A stretch of 64,000 nt of DNA from Tritonibacter horizontis (lineage in GTDB: Bacteria; Pseudomonadota; Alphaproteobacteria; Rhodobacterales; Rhodobacteraceae), in contig NZ_LPUY01000012.1 of assembly GCF_001518015.1 (NCBI RefSeq), positions 151,541 through 215,540 on the forward strand. The letters run 5' to 3'. The translations under genes and the position numbers were made by a program. The notes beneath the pieces were generated by a model. It was not told the DNA's origin and did not search any database. It worked only from the letters and a program-made list of their open reading frames with translations. Of this stretch, positions 9,093 through 17,834 are shown in pieces (position 1 is the stretch's first letter; every line of letters starts with the position of its first letter).

Positions 9093-9854
9093 TCAGTCGT
9101 GGAACAACGCCGAGCGGCCTCCGTCGATTGTGATTGTCTCGGCGTTGATGAATGGGGCTTCGTCTGACGCCAGGAACACGGCTGTCATGGCGACCTCCTC
9201 TGGTCGGCCGATCCGGCGTGGCGGATGCAGATCCTCGGCGCGCTGTCGTTCGGCGGCGGGATCGGCGAAACCCGCCCAATAGTTTCGGGCGATTTCGGTA
9301 TCGACATAGCCCGGGGCAATCGCGTTCACGCGCAGCCCCTCTGCGGCGTATTCGATCCCCAGCGACCGGGTCAGCCCAATCAGCCCGTGTTTGGCCACCG
9401 GATAGGGGAAGGTGTGGGGGATGATCTTGAAGCCGTGGGTGCTGGCGATGTTGATGATCGCCCCCGCGCGGCGGCTGCGCATGTCGGGCAGCACTGCCTC
9501 TGCCATGGCCCAGCAAGCTTCGAGATCCAGAGCCATGCACCGCGCCCATTCGGACCGCGGCATTTCGTGGGGGCGGTGAAACACGTTGGCCCCGGCGTTG
9601 TTCACAAGCACGTCGATCCGTCCGAAGCGATCCAGAGTCTCGCGGATCGTCCTGTCGACATCCGTCTGCACTGTCACGTCACAGCGGCAAAAGTACCCGC
9701 CGACCTCTGTGGCGACGGCTGTCCCTGTCGCCGCGTCCAGTTCGGCGACCACGACCTGTGCCCCTTCGGAGACGAAGGCCCGGGCGATTGCCGCGCCGAT
9801 GCCCCGGCCAGCCCCGGTGACGATGGCGATCTTGTCCTGCAAGCGTCCCGTCAT
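9093..9854 (-). CDS. SDR-family sugar dehydrogenase
   Basis: Classical short-chain dehydrogenase, 253 residues, cytoplasmic, NAD(P)-dependent. It shows the cofactor motif TGAGRGIG near residues 12-19, NNAG, the active-site Ser in NIASTHG and the YPVAK catalytic motif. Its place directly after a sugar-acid dehydratase and with a sugar importer suggests it oxidises an aldose to the aldonolactone, the first step of a non-phosphorylative route. A TTG at 9866 would overlap the dehydratase stop, but the ATG at 9854 gives the usual N-terminus (TGRLQDKIAIVTG). The exact sugar is unknown. Confidence 0.85.
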   Translation of the reverse strand: MTGRLQDKIAIVTGAGRGIGAAIARAFVSEGAQVVVAELDAATGTAVATEVGGYFCRCDVTVQTDVDRTIRETLDRFGRIDVLVNNAGANVFHRPHEMPRSEWARCMALDLEACWAMAEAVLPDMRSRRAGAIINIASTHGFKIIPHTFPYPVAKHGLIGLTRSLGIEYAAEGLRVNAIAPGYVDTEIARNYWAGFADPAAERQRAEDLHPPRRIGRPEEVAMTAVFLASDEAPFINAETITIDGGRSALFHD

Positions 9855-9859
9855 GACGC

Positions 9860-11032
9860 TCACCAATCCACGACGGTGCCGTCAGGCAACACCGCGTTGC
9901 GGGTATGAAGCACTTCCTGCTGAAAAGGGTGGCCGGCGACTTCCGCCTCGTCGACCTCCAGCCCCAAGCCCGGTTTCTCCGGCAGCTCCCAGCGCCCGGC
10001 GACTTTATCGATGGGCCATTTGACGACGCTGTCATACCAGGGCACCGCGCCAACCATTTCTTCCTGGATGATATGGTTGGGGGTCGACACCCCGAAGTGC
10101 AGTGCCGCGACCCCGGCGATGGGTCCCAGCGGATTATGCGGCGCCACCCCGACCCCTGCGGTTTCGCACATGGCCGCGATCTTCTTTGCCTCCCACAGAC
10201 CGCCGACATGCACGATATCCGGCTGCGCGATGTGAAAGGCCCCAGCCCTGAGCGCCGCATCAAAATCTGCCCGACCAATGAGCCGTTCGCCCCCCGCGAT
10301 GGTCACCGGCGATGACCGCGTAAGGTCGGCCATTGCAGCGGTATTTTCTGGCGGCACAGGTTCTTCGGCAAAGAGGATCCGGGCGGGTTCAAGAACCTTG
10401 AGGAATTCGCGTGCGAGAGAGGCGGAGCTGGGGCGGCCATGAAAATCGACCATTATGTCGACCTCCGGCCCAACTTCGGCGCGCAAGGTATCGACAGCCT
10501 CGCCCACACGGTCGATGGCGCGGTTCGGAGCGATATAGTGCACATAGGGGATCGAGACGACCTTGACCGCGTCATACCCGGCCTGAACAACGGCGCGGCC
10601 GCGCTCTGCCAGTTCCTGCGCGCCATCCGTTTCGTAAACTGAGGTCATGTTGCCCATGCCAAGATGCGTGTAAGTGCGCAGATGGTTGCGCACTTTACCC
10701 CCAAGCAATCGCCAGACCGGCGTGTCCAGAGATTTGCCGAGGATGTCCCAAAGCGCGATCTCGATCCCACTGATCGCGGACATCCCGATCACACCCATGC
10801 GCCAGAATCCATGGCGGGTCATGATCTGGTAGCACTGTTCAATATCGCGTGGGTCCTGCCCGATAAGCAGTGGCTCGATATCCGCAATGGCTCCGGTCAC
10901 CGCACGTGTTTTCCATTCCAGCGTGGCTTCCCCCCAGCCGATCAGACCGGGCACGTCTGTTTCAACTCGGATAAACACCCAGTTGCGCATTTCGGCATTG
11001 CAGACGATCGCCGAGATCCTGGTTATCTGCAC
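9860..11032 (-). CDS. Enolase-superfamily sugar-acid dehydratase (D-galactonate dehydratase-like)
   Basis: Mandelate racemase/muconate-lactonizing family member, 390 residues, probably dehydrating an aldonate to a 2-keto-3-deoxy acid. The metal and catalytic residues of the DgoD-type subgroup are visible: DFHGR near residue 195, the EEP metal ligand, GGERL, the HN base in GVGVAPHNPLGPIAG and the late QEE. The start is GTG at 11032 with GAGGAA upstream; it is first in the operon. Fuconate, arabinonate and galactonate dehydratases all belong to this group, so the substrate is left open. Confidence 0.87.
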   Translation of the reverse strand: MQITRISAIVCNAEMRNWVFIRVETDVPGLIGWGEATLEWKTRAVTGAIADIEPLLIGQDPRDIEQCYQIMTRHGFWRMGVIGMSAISGIEIALWDILGKSLDTPVWRLLGGKVRNHLRTYTHLGMGNMTSVYETDGAQELAERGRAVVQAGYDAVKVVSIPYVHYIAPNRAIDRVGEAVDTLRAEVGPEVDIMVDFHGRPSSASLAREFLKVLEPARILFAEEPVPPENTAAMADLTRSSPVTIAGGERLIGRADFDAALRAGAFHIAQPDIVHVGGLWEAKKIAAMCETAGVGVAPHNPLGPIAGVAALHFGVSTPNHIIQEEMVGAVPWYDSVVKWPIDKVAGRWELPEKPGLGLEVDEAEVAGHPFQQEVLHTRNAVLPDGTVVDW

Positions 11033-11046
11033 GATGATTCCTCAGT

Positions 11047-11061
11047 AATTGTAGTATAATT
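11047..11061. promoter_or_regulatory. Candidate GntR operator upstream of the dehydratase operon
   Basis: AATTGTAGTATAATT is a near-perfect inverted repeat (one mismatch between the 7-bp arms) 15 bp before the GTG start. Its core TTGTAGTATAA fits the FadR-subfamily consensus TNGTNNNACNA with one mismatch. The operon ends with a FadR-subfamily GntR gene (5503-4757), so autoregulation of the whole locus is likely. Confidence 0.6.
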
Positions 11062-11683
11062 AAGTATCGATCATGAGACCTGTCAATACCAACCTCGGAG
11101 TGCGACACGGATTTGATGGCCTCACGGGCGGGCGTCTTGCGGTGGCGCGACACCCAATGGAACTCTGCGCGCGACGGCGGTTTCGGATGATTTCGTCGCC
11201 GAACTGTCCGGGGCCTATTCAGGCAGTGGGGTGAAATCCGTCCATATCGACCATCTTTCCGCGCAGTTTGTGTTCCCTGCGGACAAGCTCGAGGGGGGCT
11301 CACCAGCATCCTGTTTGGAGAGGTCCTCTCAGAACAGGAGCGTCATCCGTCAATAATTAACATAATCTATCTTACGAGACTTTGATCTGTGTAGCCGCAA
11401 AAGCTAGGCTATCACTCTGCCCCACAGACTGCCACGGAGTGCGCATTGAGGCGCGGAGGCTTTCGCACAGCGCTGTGATACCCAAATGTCCGCTTGGCCG
11501 TGCGATGCCAAACCTCCTAACAACTCCTGGGAATTTGAACGGAAGCTGTGGAAGCATCAGACGTGGTGTTTTGCGGCTGTGCAAAAAGATCAGGCTGACT
11601 ACCAAAATAATTTTTGGAAATGTCGAAAACTGCAAACGTGAAGCGTCCTTGGGGTATCAAACTTCAAACTCGAAGGAGCAAGA
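11062..11683. other. Intergenic stretch with a possible decayed coding fragment
   Basis: No intact gene was recognised. On the plus strand about 11150-11335 reads in one frame as TPNGTLRATAVSDDFVAE and continues SVHIDHLSAQFVFPADKLEGG without a start codon, which looks protein-like but was not assigned to a family. The remainder to the MAPEG gene holds no convincing ORF. It must contain the promoter of the rightward MAPEG-DGPF-sigma group. Confidence 0.4.
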
Positions 11684-12076
11684 ATGGTTTTTGCTATTAC
11701 CCCCCTCTACGCACTGCCGGTGGCCGTGATTTATCTTGTCTTATGGTTTCGCGTTTCGGCAGCACGTGGCAGCACTGGCGTGTCCTTTGGCGATGGCGGC
11801 AATCCGATGCTGTTGCAGCGCATCCGGCAGCACAGCAATTGCGCGGAATGGTCGGCTTTTGTGCTGATCATGATGATCCTGGCCGAAGGCATGGGAACGC
11901 CCGCAGTCTGGCTGCACATCTCAGGCGCGCTGCTGCTGGTTGGCCGCATCGTGCATCCCTTTGGACTGACGCCGGACACGGTAAGTCATCCGCTGCGCTA
12001 TGTCGGCAACGGCACCAACATCCTTGCCGCTCTCACTGCGTTGTTATGTATCTGTCATCAAATCCTCGGCCAATAG
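11684..12076 (+). CDS. MAPEG-family membrane protein
   Basis: Four-helix integral membrane protein of the MAPEG superfamily (130 residues, usual 125-140). The typical pattern is an N-terminal membrane helix, RVSAARGSTGVSFGDGGNPMLLQRIRQHSNCAEWSAF with the conserved R-x-x-x-N-x-x-E-W-type motif around residue 45-55, then further helices and GRIVHPFGL. Eukaryotic relatives act in glutathione or eicosanoid metabolism; the bacterial role is mostly unknown. AAGGAGCAAG lies before the ATG. It is 33 bp upstream of the DGPF gene and probably cotranscribed with it. Confidence 0.88.
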   Translation: MVFAITPLYALPVAVIYLVLWFRVSAARGSTGVSFGDGGNPMLLQRIRQHSNCAEWSAFVLIMMILAEGMGTPAVWLHISGALLLVGRIVHPFGLTPDTVSHPLRYVGNGTNILAALTALLCICHQILGQ

Positions 12077-12109
12077 GCCAACACAGCTTTCTCAAAAAGG
12101 ACTAACCCA

Positions 12110-12472
12110 ATGGACTATATGCTACTTCTCTACGGTGATCCGATGAAAGAACCCGCATACGGGACGCCTGAATTTGACGAGATGATGTCGGGATATGCCA
12201 CGCTGAGCGCGAGACTTAAGACCGATGGTGTCTTGAAAGGTGGCGAAGGCTTACAAGGCGTCGAAACGGCGACGTCGCTGCGCGTGCGTGCCGGTCGTGT
12301 GGAAACCATGGACGGTCCCTTTGCCGAAACCCGCGAGCATCTGGGCGGATACTATATAATTAACGTGCCTGATCTGGATACGGCGCTGACCTATGCGGCC
12401 ATGGTGCCCGCAGCGCTCTATGGCACGGTCGAAGTGCGGCCTATGATGGACTACAATCCGGCAGGCGATTGA
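12110..12472 (+). CDS. YCII/DGPF-domain protein
   Basis: Small cytoplasmic protein (120 residues) of the YCII family. The DGPF motif itself is present (METMDGPFAETREHLGGYYII, near residues 64-84), preceded by a ferredoxin-like N-terminal strand MDYMLLLYGDP. Proteins of this type are genetically tied to ECF sigma factors of the ECF42 group, and here the stop TGA overlaps the start of such a sigma gene (ATGA at 12469). Biochemical activity is unknown; a role in signal input or as an oxidative-stress effector has been suggested for the family. Confidence 0.92.
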   Translation: MDYMLLLYGDPMKEPAYGTPEFDEMMSGYATLSARLKTDGVLKGGEGLQGVETATSLRVRAGRVETMDGPFAETREHLGGYYIINVPDLDTALTYAAMVPAALYGTVEVRPMMDYNPAGD

Positions 12473-13710
12473 TGACCAACACCGTCCCCGGTTCCACAAG
12501 CCGTACCATCGCGGTGTCAAAAGAGCTCGACCGCGTGATGCGGCTGGATCGGGGACGGTTGATAGCGGCGCTGGCGGCAGGCTTGCGCGACCTCAGTCTT
12601 GCCGAAGATGTCTTGCAAGAGGCTGCCGTTTCGGCGCTTAAGCATTGGGGGCGATCAGGTTTGCCCAGATCGCCGCAAGGCTGGCTGCTGCAGGTGGCGC
12701 GGCGCAAGGCCATCGACCGACTGCGCAGTGCGAAACGCAGTAAGCTTCAAACTGAAGCGCTGGCGATTTTGACTGAGGGTGGGACCGCCCCTGATGCTGA
12801 CGTTATTCCCGATCACCGGTTGCGCTTGATCTTCGCCTGCTGTCACCCTGCATTGGAGCCCAAATCGCGTGTCGCATTGACCCTTCGCACCGTTTGCGGT
12901 CTGACCACAGTCGAAATCGGCTGCGCCTTTTTGGACAATGACACGACGATGGGCCAACGATTGAGCCGAGCCAAAGCAAAGATCTCGGCGGCAGGTATCC
13001 CTTTTGCCGTACCGGACCCCGAAATTTGGCCAGCCCGCCTAGATGCTGTGTTGACGACCGTCTATTTGATTTTCACCACCGGATACATCGCAGGACCCAA
13101 TGAGCCGCGCGATTTGTGTCTTGAAGCCGAATATCTAATGCGATTGATCGATCAGCTACACCCCGATGACGCCGAGATCGAGGGGGCGATGGCCATGATG
13201 CTGTTGACGGCAGCGCGTCGAGCGGCGCGTATCGGCGACGATGGTGCAAGCCTGCCGCCGACGGAACAAGATCGCACTCTTTGGGATAGCGCGCGGATCA
13301 CTGAAGGCCGCGCTCTACTGGCGCGCGCAGCAAAGAGGCGCAACGTAGGGCCTTTTCAGATCAAGGCCGCAATCGCCGATTGCCAAATGGTCGACCCCGC
13401 TCCTGACTGGCCGCAAATAGCGGCCCTTTATCGCGCGCTTTGGCAGTATGAACCGACCTCTGTCGTCGCTCTCAATTCGGCGGTTGCAATGGCGGAAGCA
13501 GGGCAGGCAGAGCATGCGCTTGATTGGGTCGAAAGCCTTGCCGATCAGCTATCAAATTTTCAACCATGGCACGCCACACGCGCAGCATTGCTCGCCAAGA
13601 CGGGCCGATACACGCAATCTGCCGCCGCCTATCGACATGCCATAGCGACGGCCCCGGGGCAGGCGGAGGCACTTTTTTTGGAGCGTCGATTGGCCGCCCT
13701 GCCGCAGTAA
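12469..13710 (+). CDS. ECF42-type RNA polymerase sigma factor
   Basis: Extracytoplasmic-function sigma factor with a long C-terminal extension, 413 residues. Region 2 is around residues 25-90 (RGRLIAALAAGLRDLSLAEDVLQEAAVSALKHW and SPQGWLLQVARRKAIDRLR). Region 4 is around 130-170 (LRTVCGLTTVEIGCAFLDNDTTMGQRLSRAKAKI). The remaining approximately 240 residues form the helical, TPR/SnoaL-like extension typical of ECF42, including the WPARLDAVLTTVYLIFTTGY stretch. ECF42 proteins work without a classical anti-sigma factor and usually control the adjacent DGPF gene. The start codon overlaps the DGPF stop. Confidence 0.92.
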   Translation: MMTNTVPGSTSRTIAVSKELDRVMRLDRGRLIAALAAGLRDLSLAEDVLQEAAVSALKHWGRSGLPRSPQGWLLQVARRKAIDRLRSAKRSKLQTEALAILTEGGTAPDADVIPDHRLRLIFACCHPALEPKSRVALTLRTVCGLTTVEIGCAFLDNDTTMGQRLSRAKAKISAAGIPFAVPDPEIWPARLDAVLTTVYLIFTTGYIAGPNEPRDLCLEAEYLMRLIDQLHPDDAEIEGAMAMMLLTAARRAARIGDDGASLPPTEQDRTLWDSARITEGRALLARAAKRRNVGPFQIKAAIADCQMVDPAPDWPQIAALYRALWQYEPTSVVALNSAVAMAEAGQAEHALDWVESLADQLSNFQPWHATRAALLAKTGRYTQSAAAYRHAIATAPGQAEALFLERRLAALPQ

Positions 13711-14117
13711 CCTGATTGTTGCAGCTCTCAAATCACAGTGGATGATCAGCGTCCAAACAGCCGCAGTCGCAACGCTGATGTTGAAAGCTGAGACCCATAC
13801 GTTTGAGATACCCCCCTGTTTCATCCGCAAAGCGGACCTTCACGCGGATCGCAGAAATTCCCGCTCTCCGCCCCTCCGGCCTGTGGGTGTACCAACGCGG
13901 TCCGCACAAAACAGGCTTTCACGGAGCGTCTTTCCGCTGCCGTGGCGCTTCGCCCACCAAACCGCTAAAAGCGCCCGCCTCGACTGGAAAGGTTCATCGT
14001 TCCCGCTCTAGGGCGCCGGGTGTGACTCGGTCCTGCGACAGCAGATCTCGCGGCCAATTTTGACAGGGCAGTGAAAATAAGCAGCCAGCAAAGACCCTTC
14101 TCTATCAGGAGACTGCC
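13711..14117. other. Intergenic region, no gene seen
   Basis: Several overlapping ORFs exist on both strands but none has a ribosome-binding site or recognisable motif. The last 60 bp probably hold the promoter of the toxin-antitoxin remnant, with a TTGACA box at 14060-14065 but no good partner hexamer. Confidence 0.5.
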
Positions 14118-14280
14118 ATGACAGCGGTCGCACAAGATGCATCGAAACTCACAGATCGGTATCAAGGCGCATCCGAACCGTATTCGGGCGTTCGACGGGG
14201 CATTGCATGACCGTCTTGCAGCACTGGTCGGTGACGTTGACGTCGATCTCGATGCGCCGCTTACGCTTGAGGATGAATGA
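14118..14280 (+). pseudogene. PrlF-like antitoxin with internal deletion
   Basis: The N-terminus MTAVAQDASKLTDRYQ follows a good CAGGAGA site, and then the reading frame is lost. The next bases, read in another frame, give HPNRIRAFDGALHDRLAALV and on to DAPLTLEDE with a TGA at 14278-14280. This is the C-terminal tail seen in alphaproteobacterial PrlF/SohA-type (AbrB-fold) antitoxins of YhaV toxins. The DNA-binding AbrB core, about 45 codons, is missing between them. The 163-bp length, not a multiple of three, confirms a frame-breaking deletion. Its stop overlaps the toxin ATG. Confidence 0.75.
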
Positions 14281-14660
14281 CTGGCGATCCCGCGCCCACC
14301 CCAGCGTCACTCGTCGTGAATGGATGGTCGATTTATGGGCATCCACTCTTTCTGGACCAGTTCGAAGGGCTGACCCTGGAGGTCGAGGCACGTAAGGTGC
14401 GCGACCCCAAGACCTGGCGCAACAAAAATTGCACAAAACGGCTGGCCGGTCTCTTCAAGCTGGTGACCGAGGCCATACCGGCGGATCCGGGTGCCGCGAC
14501 CTTCCGGCAAGGCGGCACACTCGGCGATCACCGCAAGCACTGGTTCCGGGCGAAATTCTTCCAACAGTATCAGTTGTTCTACCGGTTCAACAGCGGTGCA
14601 AAGGTCATCGTGATCGCATGGGCGTTGCCCGAGCAGAAACAGCCGGGACTTTGCGGCGCG
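14277..14660 (+). pseudogene. YhaV-family toxin, C-terminus lost
   Basis: Ribonuclease toxin of the PrlF-YhaV system. The first 115 residues match the family in order: VNGWSIYGHPLFLDQFEGL, KNCTKRLAGLFKLVTEAIPADP, FRQGGTLGDHRKHWFRAKFFQQYQLFYRF and KVIVIAW. The E. coli protein continues for about 40 residues after the equivalent tryptophan (motifs TLRTYG, KMLxRGHPP). Here they are replaced by unrelated sequence that runs into a terminator hairpin and even into the 3' end of the opposite gene. The toxin is therefore probably inactive, which would explain how the broken antitoxin is tolerated. Confidence 0.75.
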
Positions 14661-14662
14661 CG

Positions 14663-14693
14663 GGCGGGGGCCATCCGGTGGTCCCCGCCTTTT
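14663..14693. terminator. Rho-independent terminator after the YhaV remnant
   Basis: GGCGGGGGCCA pairs with TGGTCCCCGCC (11-bp stem with one G-T pair, 5-base loop TCCGG) and is followed by TTTT on the plus strand. It lies between the toxin remnant and the convergent permease remnant. Confidence 0.85.
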
Positions 14694-14722
14694 GCGTGTC
14701 ATCGCGCGCACGGTGGCAAAGG

Positions 14723-15925
14723 CTATTCAGATCGCATCCAGATCCGCGTCACGATCCAGAGCAGAAGGCCAATGCCGATCAGTGCCGTGGCAATCCCGTA
14801 CTGAGCCGGATCGCGGCCTGTCCACGGCCCCACCAGGAAGGCGCAGGTCGCCGCACCGGCCACAGCCACCCAGACCGGCGTGCGAAAATGTATGTGCTCG
14901 ACCTTGTCTTTCTTCAGGACAAGGGCCGCGATGTTGACCACGGCGAAAACCGCCAGAAGCAACAACGCCGTGGTGCCGCCAAGTTGTGGAACAGCTCCGA
15001 CAAAGGTGATCAGACCTGCGGCCAGCGCAGTGGTGAACAGGATCGCGGTTACCGGCGTCTGCCGACGGCGGTTGACCTTTCCAAGCACGGAGGGCAGCAC
15101 AGCTTCCTGGCTCATGCCGTAAACCAGCCGGCTTGCCATCAAGAGGTTGATCAAAGCAGAGTTGCCGACGGCGATCATCGTGATCAGCCCGAAGATCCAC
15201 GAGGGAAATCCAGGCGCGCCTGCCTCCACGACCTTCAGCAGCGGGGTGTCACCCTCGGCGAGTTCTTCAACCGGAACGATGGAGATCGCGACGATCGAGA
15301 CCAGCACATAAAGCACTGCGGCGATGCCCAGGCCGGCAAAGAGCATCTTGGGGAAGTTGCGGCTTGGATTTGTGGTTTCTTCGGCCATGTTCACGGAGTC
15401 TTCGAACCCGACCATGGCGAAGAATGCCAGCGTTGTCCCGGCAATGACGGGCCAGAATGTGCCGCCATCGCTGCTGTCAAAGGTGAAGGCCCGACCGATG
15501 TCGGCCTCGCCAGCGCCAAACAACAACAAGCCGATGCCGAGAATGATGATCAGGCCGGTCAGCTCGATGCAGGTGAAGACGGCGTTGACAAGAACGCTTT
15601 CCCCGACACCGCGCATGTTGATCAATGCAATTATCGCAACAAAACCGAGGCCGATCAGGGTAATGGCCCAACTCCCGAGCTCCAGTGCGAAACCAGTTGA
15701 GAGGTTCTCCGCAAAGGCCCGCGCCGCGGTCGAGGACGAGGTCAACCCCGAGGCCATCACCGCAAAAGCCACCAGGAAGGTCACGAAATGAAGACCAAAG
15801 GCCTTTTGCGTATAGAGTGCGGCCCCTGCTGCCTTGGGATATTTGGTGACCAGTTCGAGATAACTGCAGGCGGTCAGCGCTGCGACGACAAATGCGACTA
15901 GAAACGGCAGCCAGGCGTATCTCAT
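14723..15925 (-). pseudogene. APC-superfamily amino-acid permease lacking its N-terminus
   Basis: Integral membrane transporter of the amino acid-polyamine-organocation family. The visible 400 residues start at RYAWLPFLVAFVVAALTACSYLELVTKYPKAAGAALY, which corresponds to the second membrane segment of normal permeases (about 450-490 aa). They include the conserved FFAMVGFEDSVNMAEETTNPSRNFPKM loop and run to a normal C-terminus. Membrane helix 1 with its GXG substrate-binding loop is missing. Just before this point the sequence is cytochrome oxidase subunit II in another frame, so a deletion joined two genes. An ATG at 15925 straddles the scar but would give a non-functional protein. Confidence 0.8.
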
Positions 15926-16325
15926 TGGCCGAGACGATAGGTGTCTCAGCCCCTTCGGGCCAGTATTCCACCCGCCACCACCATTGCTCGCCGGTGACAT
16001 GCACCACCAACCCATCGCCCGGCTGGCGCGGATCGGGTAGAAGCGACAGCCCCCATATGAGAAGCACAGTCAGGATGATTGAAGGCAGAACAATCCCGCC
16101 CCCGATCAGCAGTGGCCGGGCGAGATGAGCACCAAAGCGCCCTGGCGCAACGCGAGACACATAGAAAAACGCACCATTGAGCAGGAGCCAAAGCACACAG
16201 GCTCCGACAAGCATGACCAGGAACAGCTGCCCAATCGCGGCCGCATCCTCCCCGGCAATGTTCAGAGAGGATTGCGCACGGCCGCAGCCTGCAAGCGCCA
16301 GAAGGGGGAGAAAACGACTGCGCAA
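15914..16325 (-). pseudogene. Cytochrome c oxidase subunit II, N-terminal fragment
   Basis: From a TTG at 16325 (GGAG five bases upstream) the frame encodes a lipoprotein signal MRSRFLPLLALAGC with lipobox LAGC. Two membrane helices (LFLVMLVGACVLWLLLNGAFF and IVLPSIILTVLLIWGLSLL) follow, then the COX2 motif VTGEQWWWRVEYWPEGAETPIVSANEIRL. Intact homologues continue with a CuA-binding cupredoxin domain; here the frame breaks at about 15914 into the permease remnant. No subunit I or III gene is nearby. It lacks all CuA ligands and cannot function. Confidence 0.8.
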
Positions 16326-16842
16326 ATCGGCTCCATGTTCGAAACAACGGGTTCCCCCTGCCGACACAGAAGGGCACATGTGTGAAAACGCCGCTGGTCC
16401 TAAAAGGTTCCACATTTTTTGCCCGTCGCAATCCGGCCCGCGGCTGGATGATGCTGATGAGCCGCTGGCCGTCCGCCGTGGCGCTTCCCCGCCCCCTCTT
16501 TCGGTTGCAACGGCGGCAATGCCTTGCCCGTCGATCCAGCGTGCCACCCGGAACGCCGTCAAAGCGGCCCTGGCGATGCCACGCGCCGAGAGCGGGATGA
16601 AAATAAGTCTCCAACCATATTTCGTTGAGTAGTCCTGCGTCTCAATCCGAAAAACGTCACGCCTGGACGCAATCAGGGATGCGGCGACAGGTTTCACAAA
16701 GGAAAATAGATGAAAGGATTCAGGTAGTTGTGCTGGAGAGGCAAAAAAATTTCGTCGCGATGAAACAGGAGACGGATTGATGCGTTGGCCTATCGACAGG
16801 CGCACGCCCTGTATCCGAGTAACTCTATACGAGGAGACACTT
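16326..16842. other. Non-coding or unassigned region upstream of the PRC-barrel gene
   Basis: No gene recognised. Long minus-strand frames crossing this region have no plausible start or family motif. The last 100 bp contain the ribosome-binding site GAGGAGA (16831-16837) of the next gene and must include its promoter. Confidence 0.45.
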
Positions 16843-17766
16843 ATGAAACATCTTTTCACAACCACCGCTCTCGCCACGATGATCGCACTGCCCGTGGCCG
16901 CACAGGACACGATGTCCACGGCAGAGACCAATGGCTATGAACAGATGCAACAAATGGAGATCAAGGTAAGCAACCTTCTGGATCACCAGATCTACATGCC
17001 ACACTCTGACTCCGCAGGCGCAATGTCTGACAATGACACCGCGGACTACGGCACCAATCTGCCAACCGATACCGCGTCCAACACGGCCACCGACGGCGAA
17101 ACCATCGAGCACCGCAGCCAAGATACCACTGTTGCCGGGCACATCGGTGCCGTCTCTGATGTTCAGGACGACTGGCAGATGGTCGGTGAGGTCGATGATG
17201 TCCTGCTGAGCCGCGACGGTGAGGTCCAGGGTCTGATCGTCGACGCCGGGGGTTTCTTGGGCATGGGAGAGACCGAAAAACAGATTTCGATAAACCAGAT
17301 CCGCTTCGTTGAGGATTCTGACGATGAAGGCGAATTCGTCTTGGTTTACTCCGGTGACAAATCCACCTTCGGTCAGTCCGAGACCTTTGACGAAGCCCGC
17401 GCCCGGGACGAAGGTTGGCGCCGCGCAAGCGAAACCGAAGAGGCCCGGATGTGGGAAGAAGAGCGCACCAGCCAGACCCGCGACGTCGAGCTGGCGCAGT
17501 TGACCACGGATGAGCTGCTCGGCGCAGCCGCCTATGGGTCCAACGAGGAGTGGGTCGGCGAAGTCAGCGACCTGTCCCTGAGCGAAGATGGCAAGATGGA
17601 CGCCATCATTCTTGACGTCGGTGGCTTCCTCGGGATTGGCGAAAAAGCCGTGGCCATAAAGCCTAGCCAGGTCGAAATTGTCCGCGTTGGCGGCGATGAC
17701 CTGCGGGCCTATGTGAACGCCACCGAGGAGCAACTGGAATCGATGAAAGCTTGGGACGAGAGTTAA
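16843..17766 (+). CDS. Exported protein with two PRC-barrel domains
   Basis: Sec-exported protein, 307 residues, function unknown. The ATG at 16843 follows GAGGAGA and opens the signal peptide MKHLFTTTALATMIALPVAAQ. Two PRC-barrel repeats are visible: WQMVGEVDDVLLSRDGEVQGLIVDAGGFLGMGEKxI-like at about residues 115-165, and EWVGEVSDLSLSEDGKMDAIILDVGGFLGIGEKAVAI at about 235-275. The protein is strongly acidic. PRC-barrel proteins of this type are common among stress-induced envelope proteins of alphaproteobacteria. A strong hairpin terminator follows, so it is probably monocistronic. An upstream ATG at 16777 would bury the signal peptide. Confidence 0.88.
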   Translation: MKHLFTTTALATMIALPVAAQDTMSTAETNGYEQMQQMEIKVSNLLDHQIYMPHSDSAGAMSDNDTADYGTNLPTDTASNTATDGETIEHRSQDTTVAGHIGAVSDVQDDWQMVGEVDDVLLSRDGEVQGLIVDAGGFLGMGETEKQISINQIRFVEDSDDEGEFVLVYSGDKSTFGQSETFDEARARDEGWRRASETEEARMWEEERTSQTRDVELAQLTTDELLGAAAYGSNEEWVGEVSDLSLSEDGKMDAIILDVGGFLGIGEKAVAIKPSQVEIVRVGGDDLRAYVNATEEQLESMKAWDES

Positions 17767-17807
17767 GATCGTCGATCCAATGATCGGGAATACATCCCGC
17801 CAGGCGC

Positions 17808-17834
17808 AAGGGGTGCGGTGATCCGCACCCCTTT
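17808..17834 (+). terminator. Rho-independent terminator of the PRC-barrel gene
   Basis: GGGGTGCGG and CCGCACCCC form a perfect 9-bp stem around TGAT, extended by AA/TT and followed by TTT. It begins 42 bp after the stop codon. Confidence 0.85.

Noticed and set aside
15477..16931. 484-codon frame as one protein on the minus strand
   Set aside because: Only the middle (16325-15914) is recognisable as cytochrome oxidase subunit II; the start is unrelated sequence and the end is the permease read out of frame.
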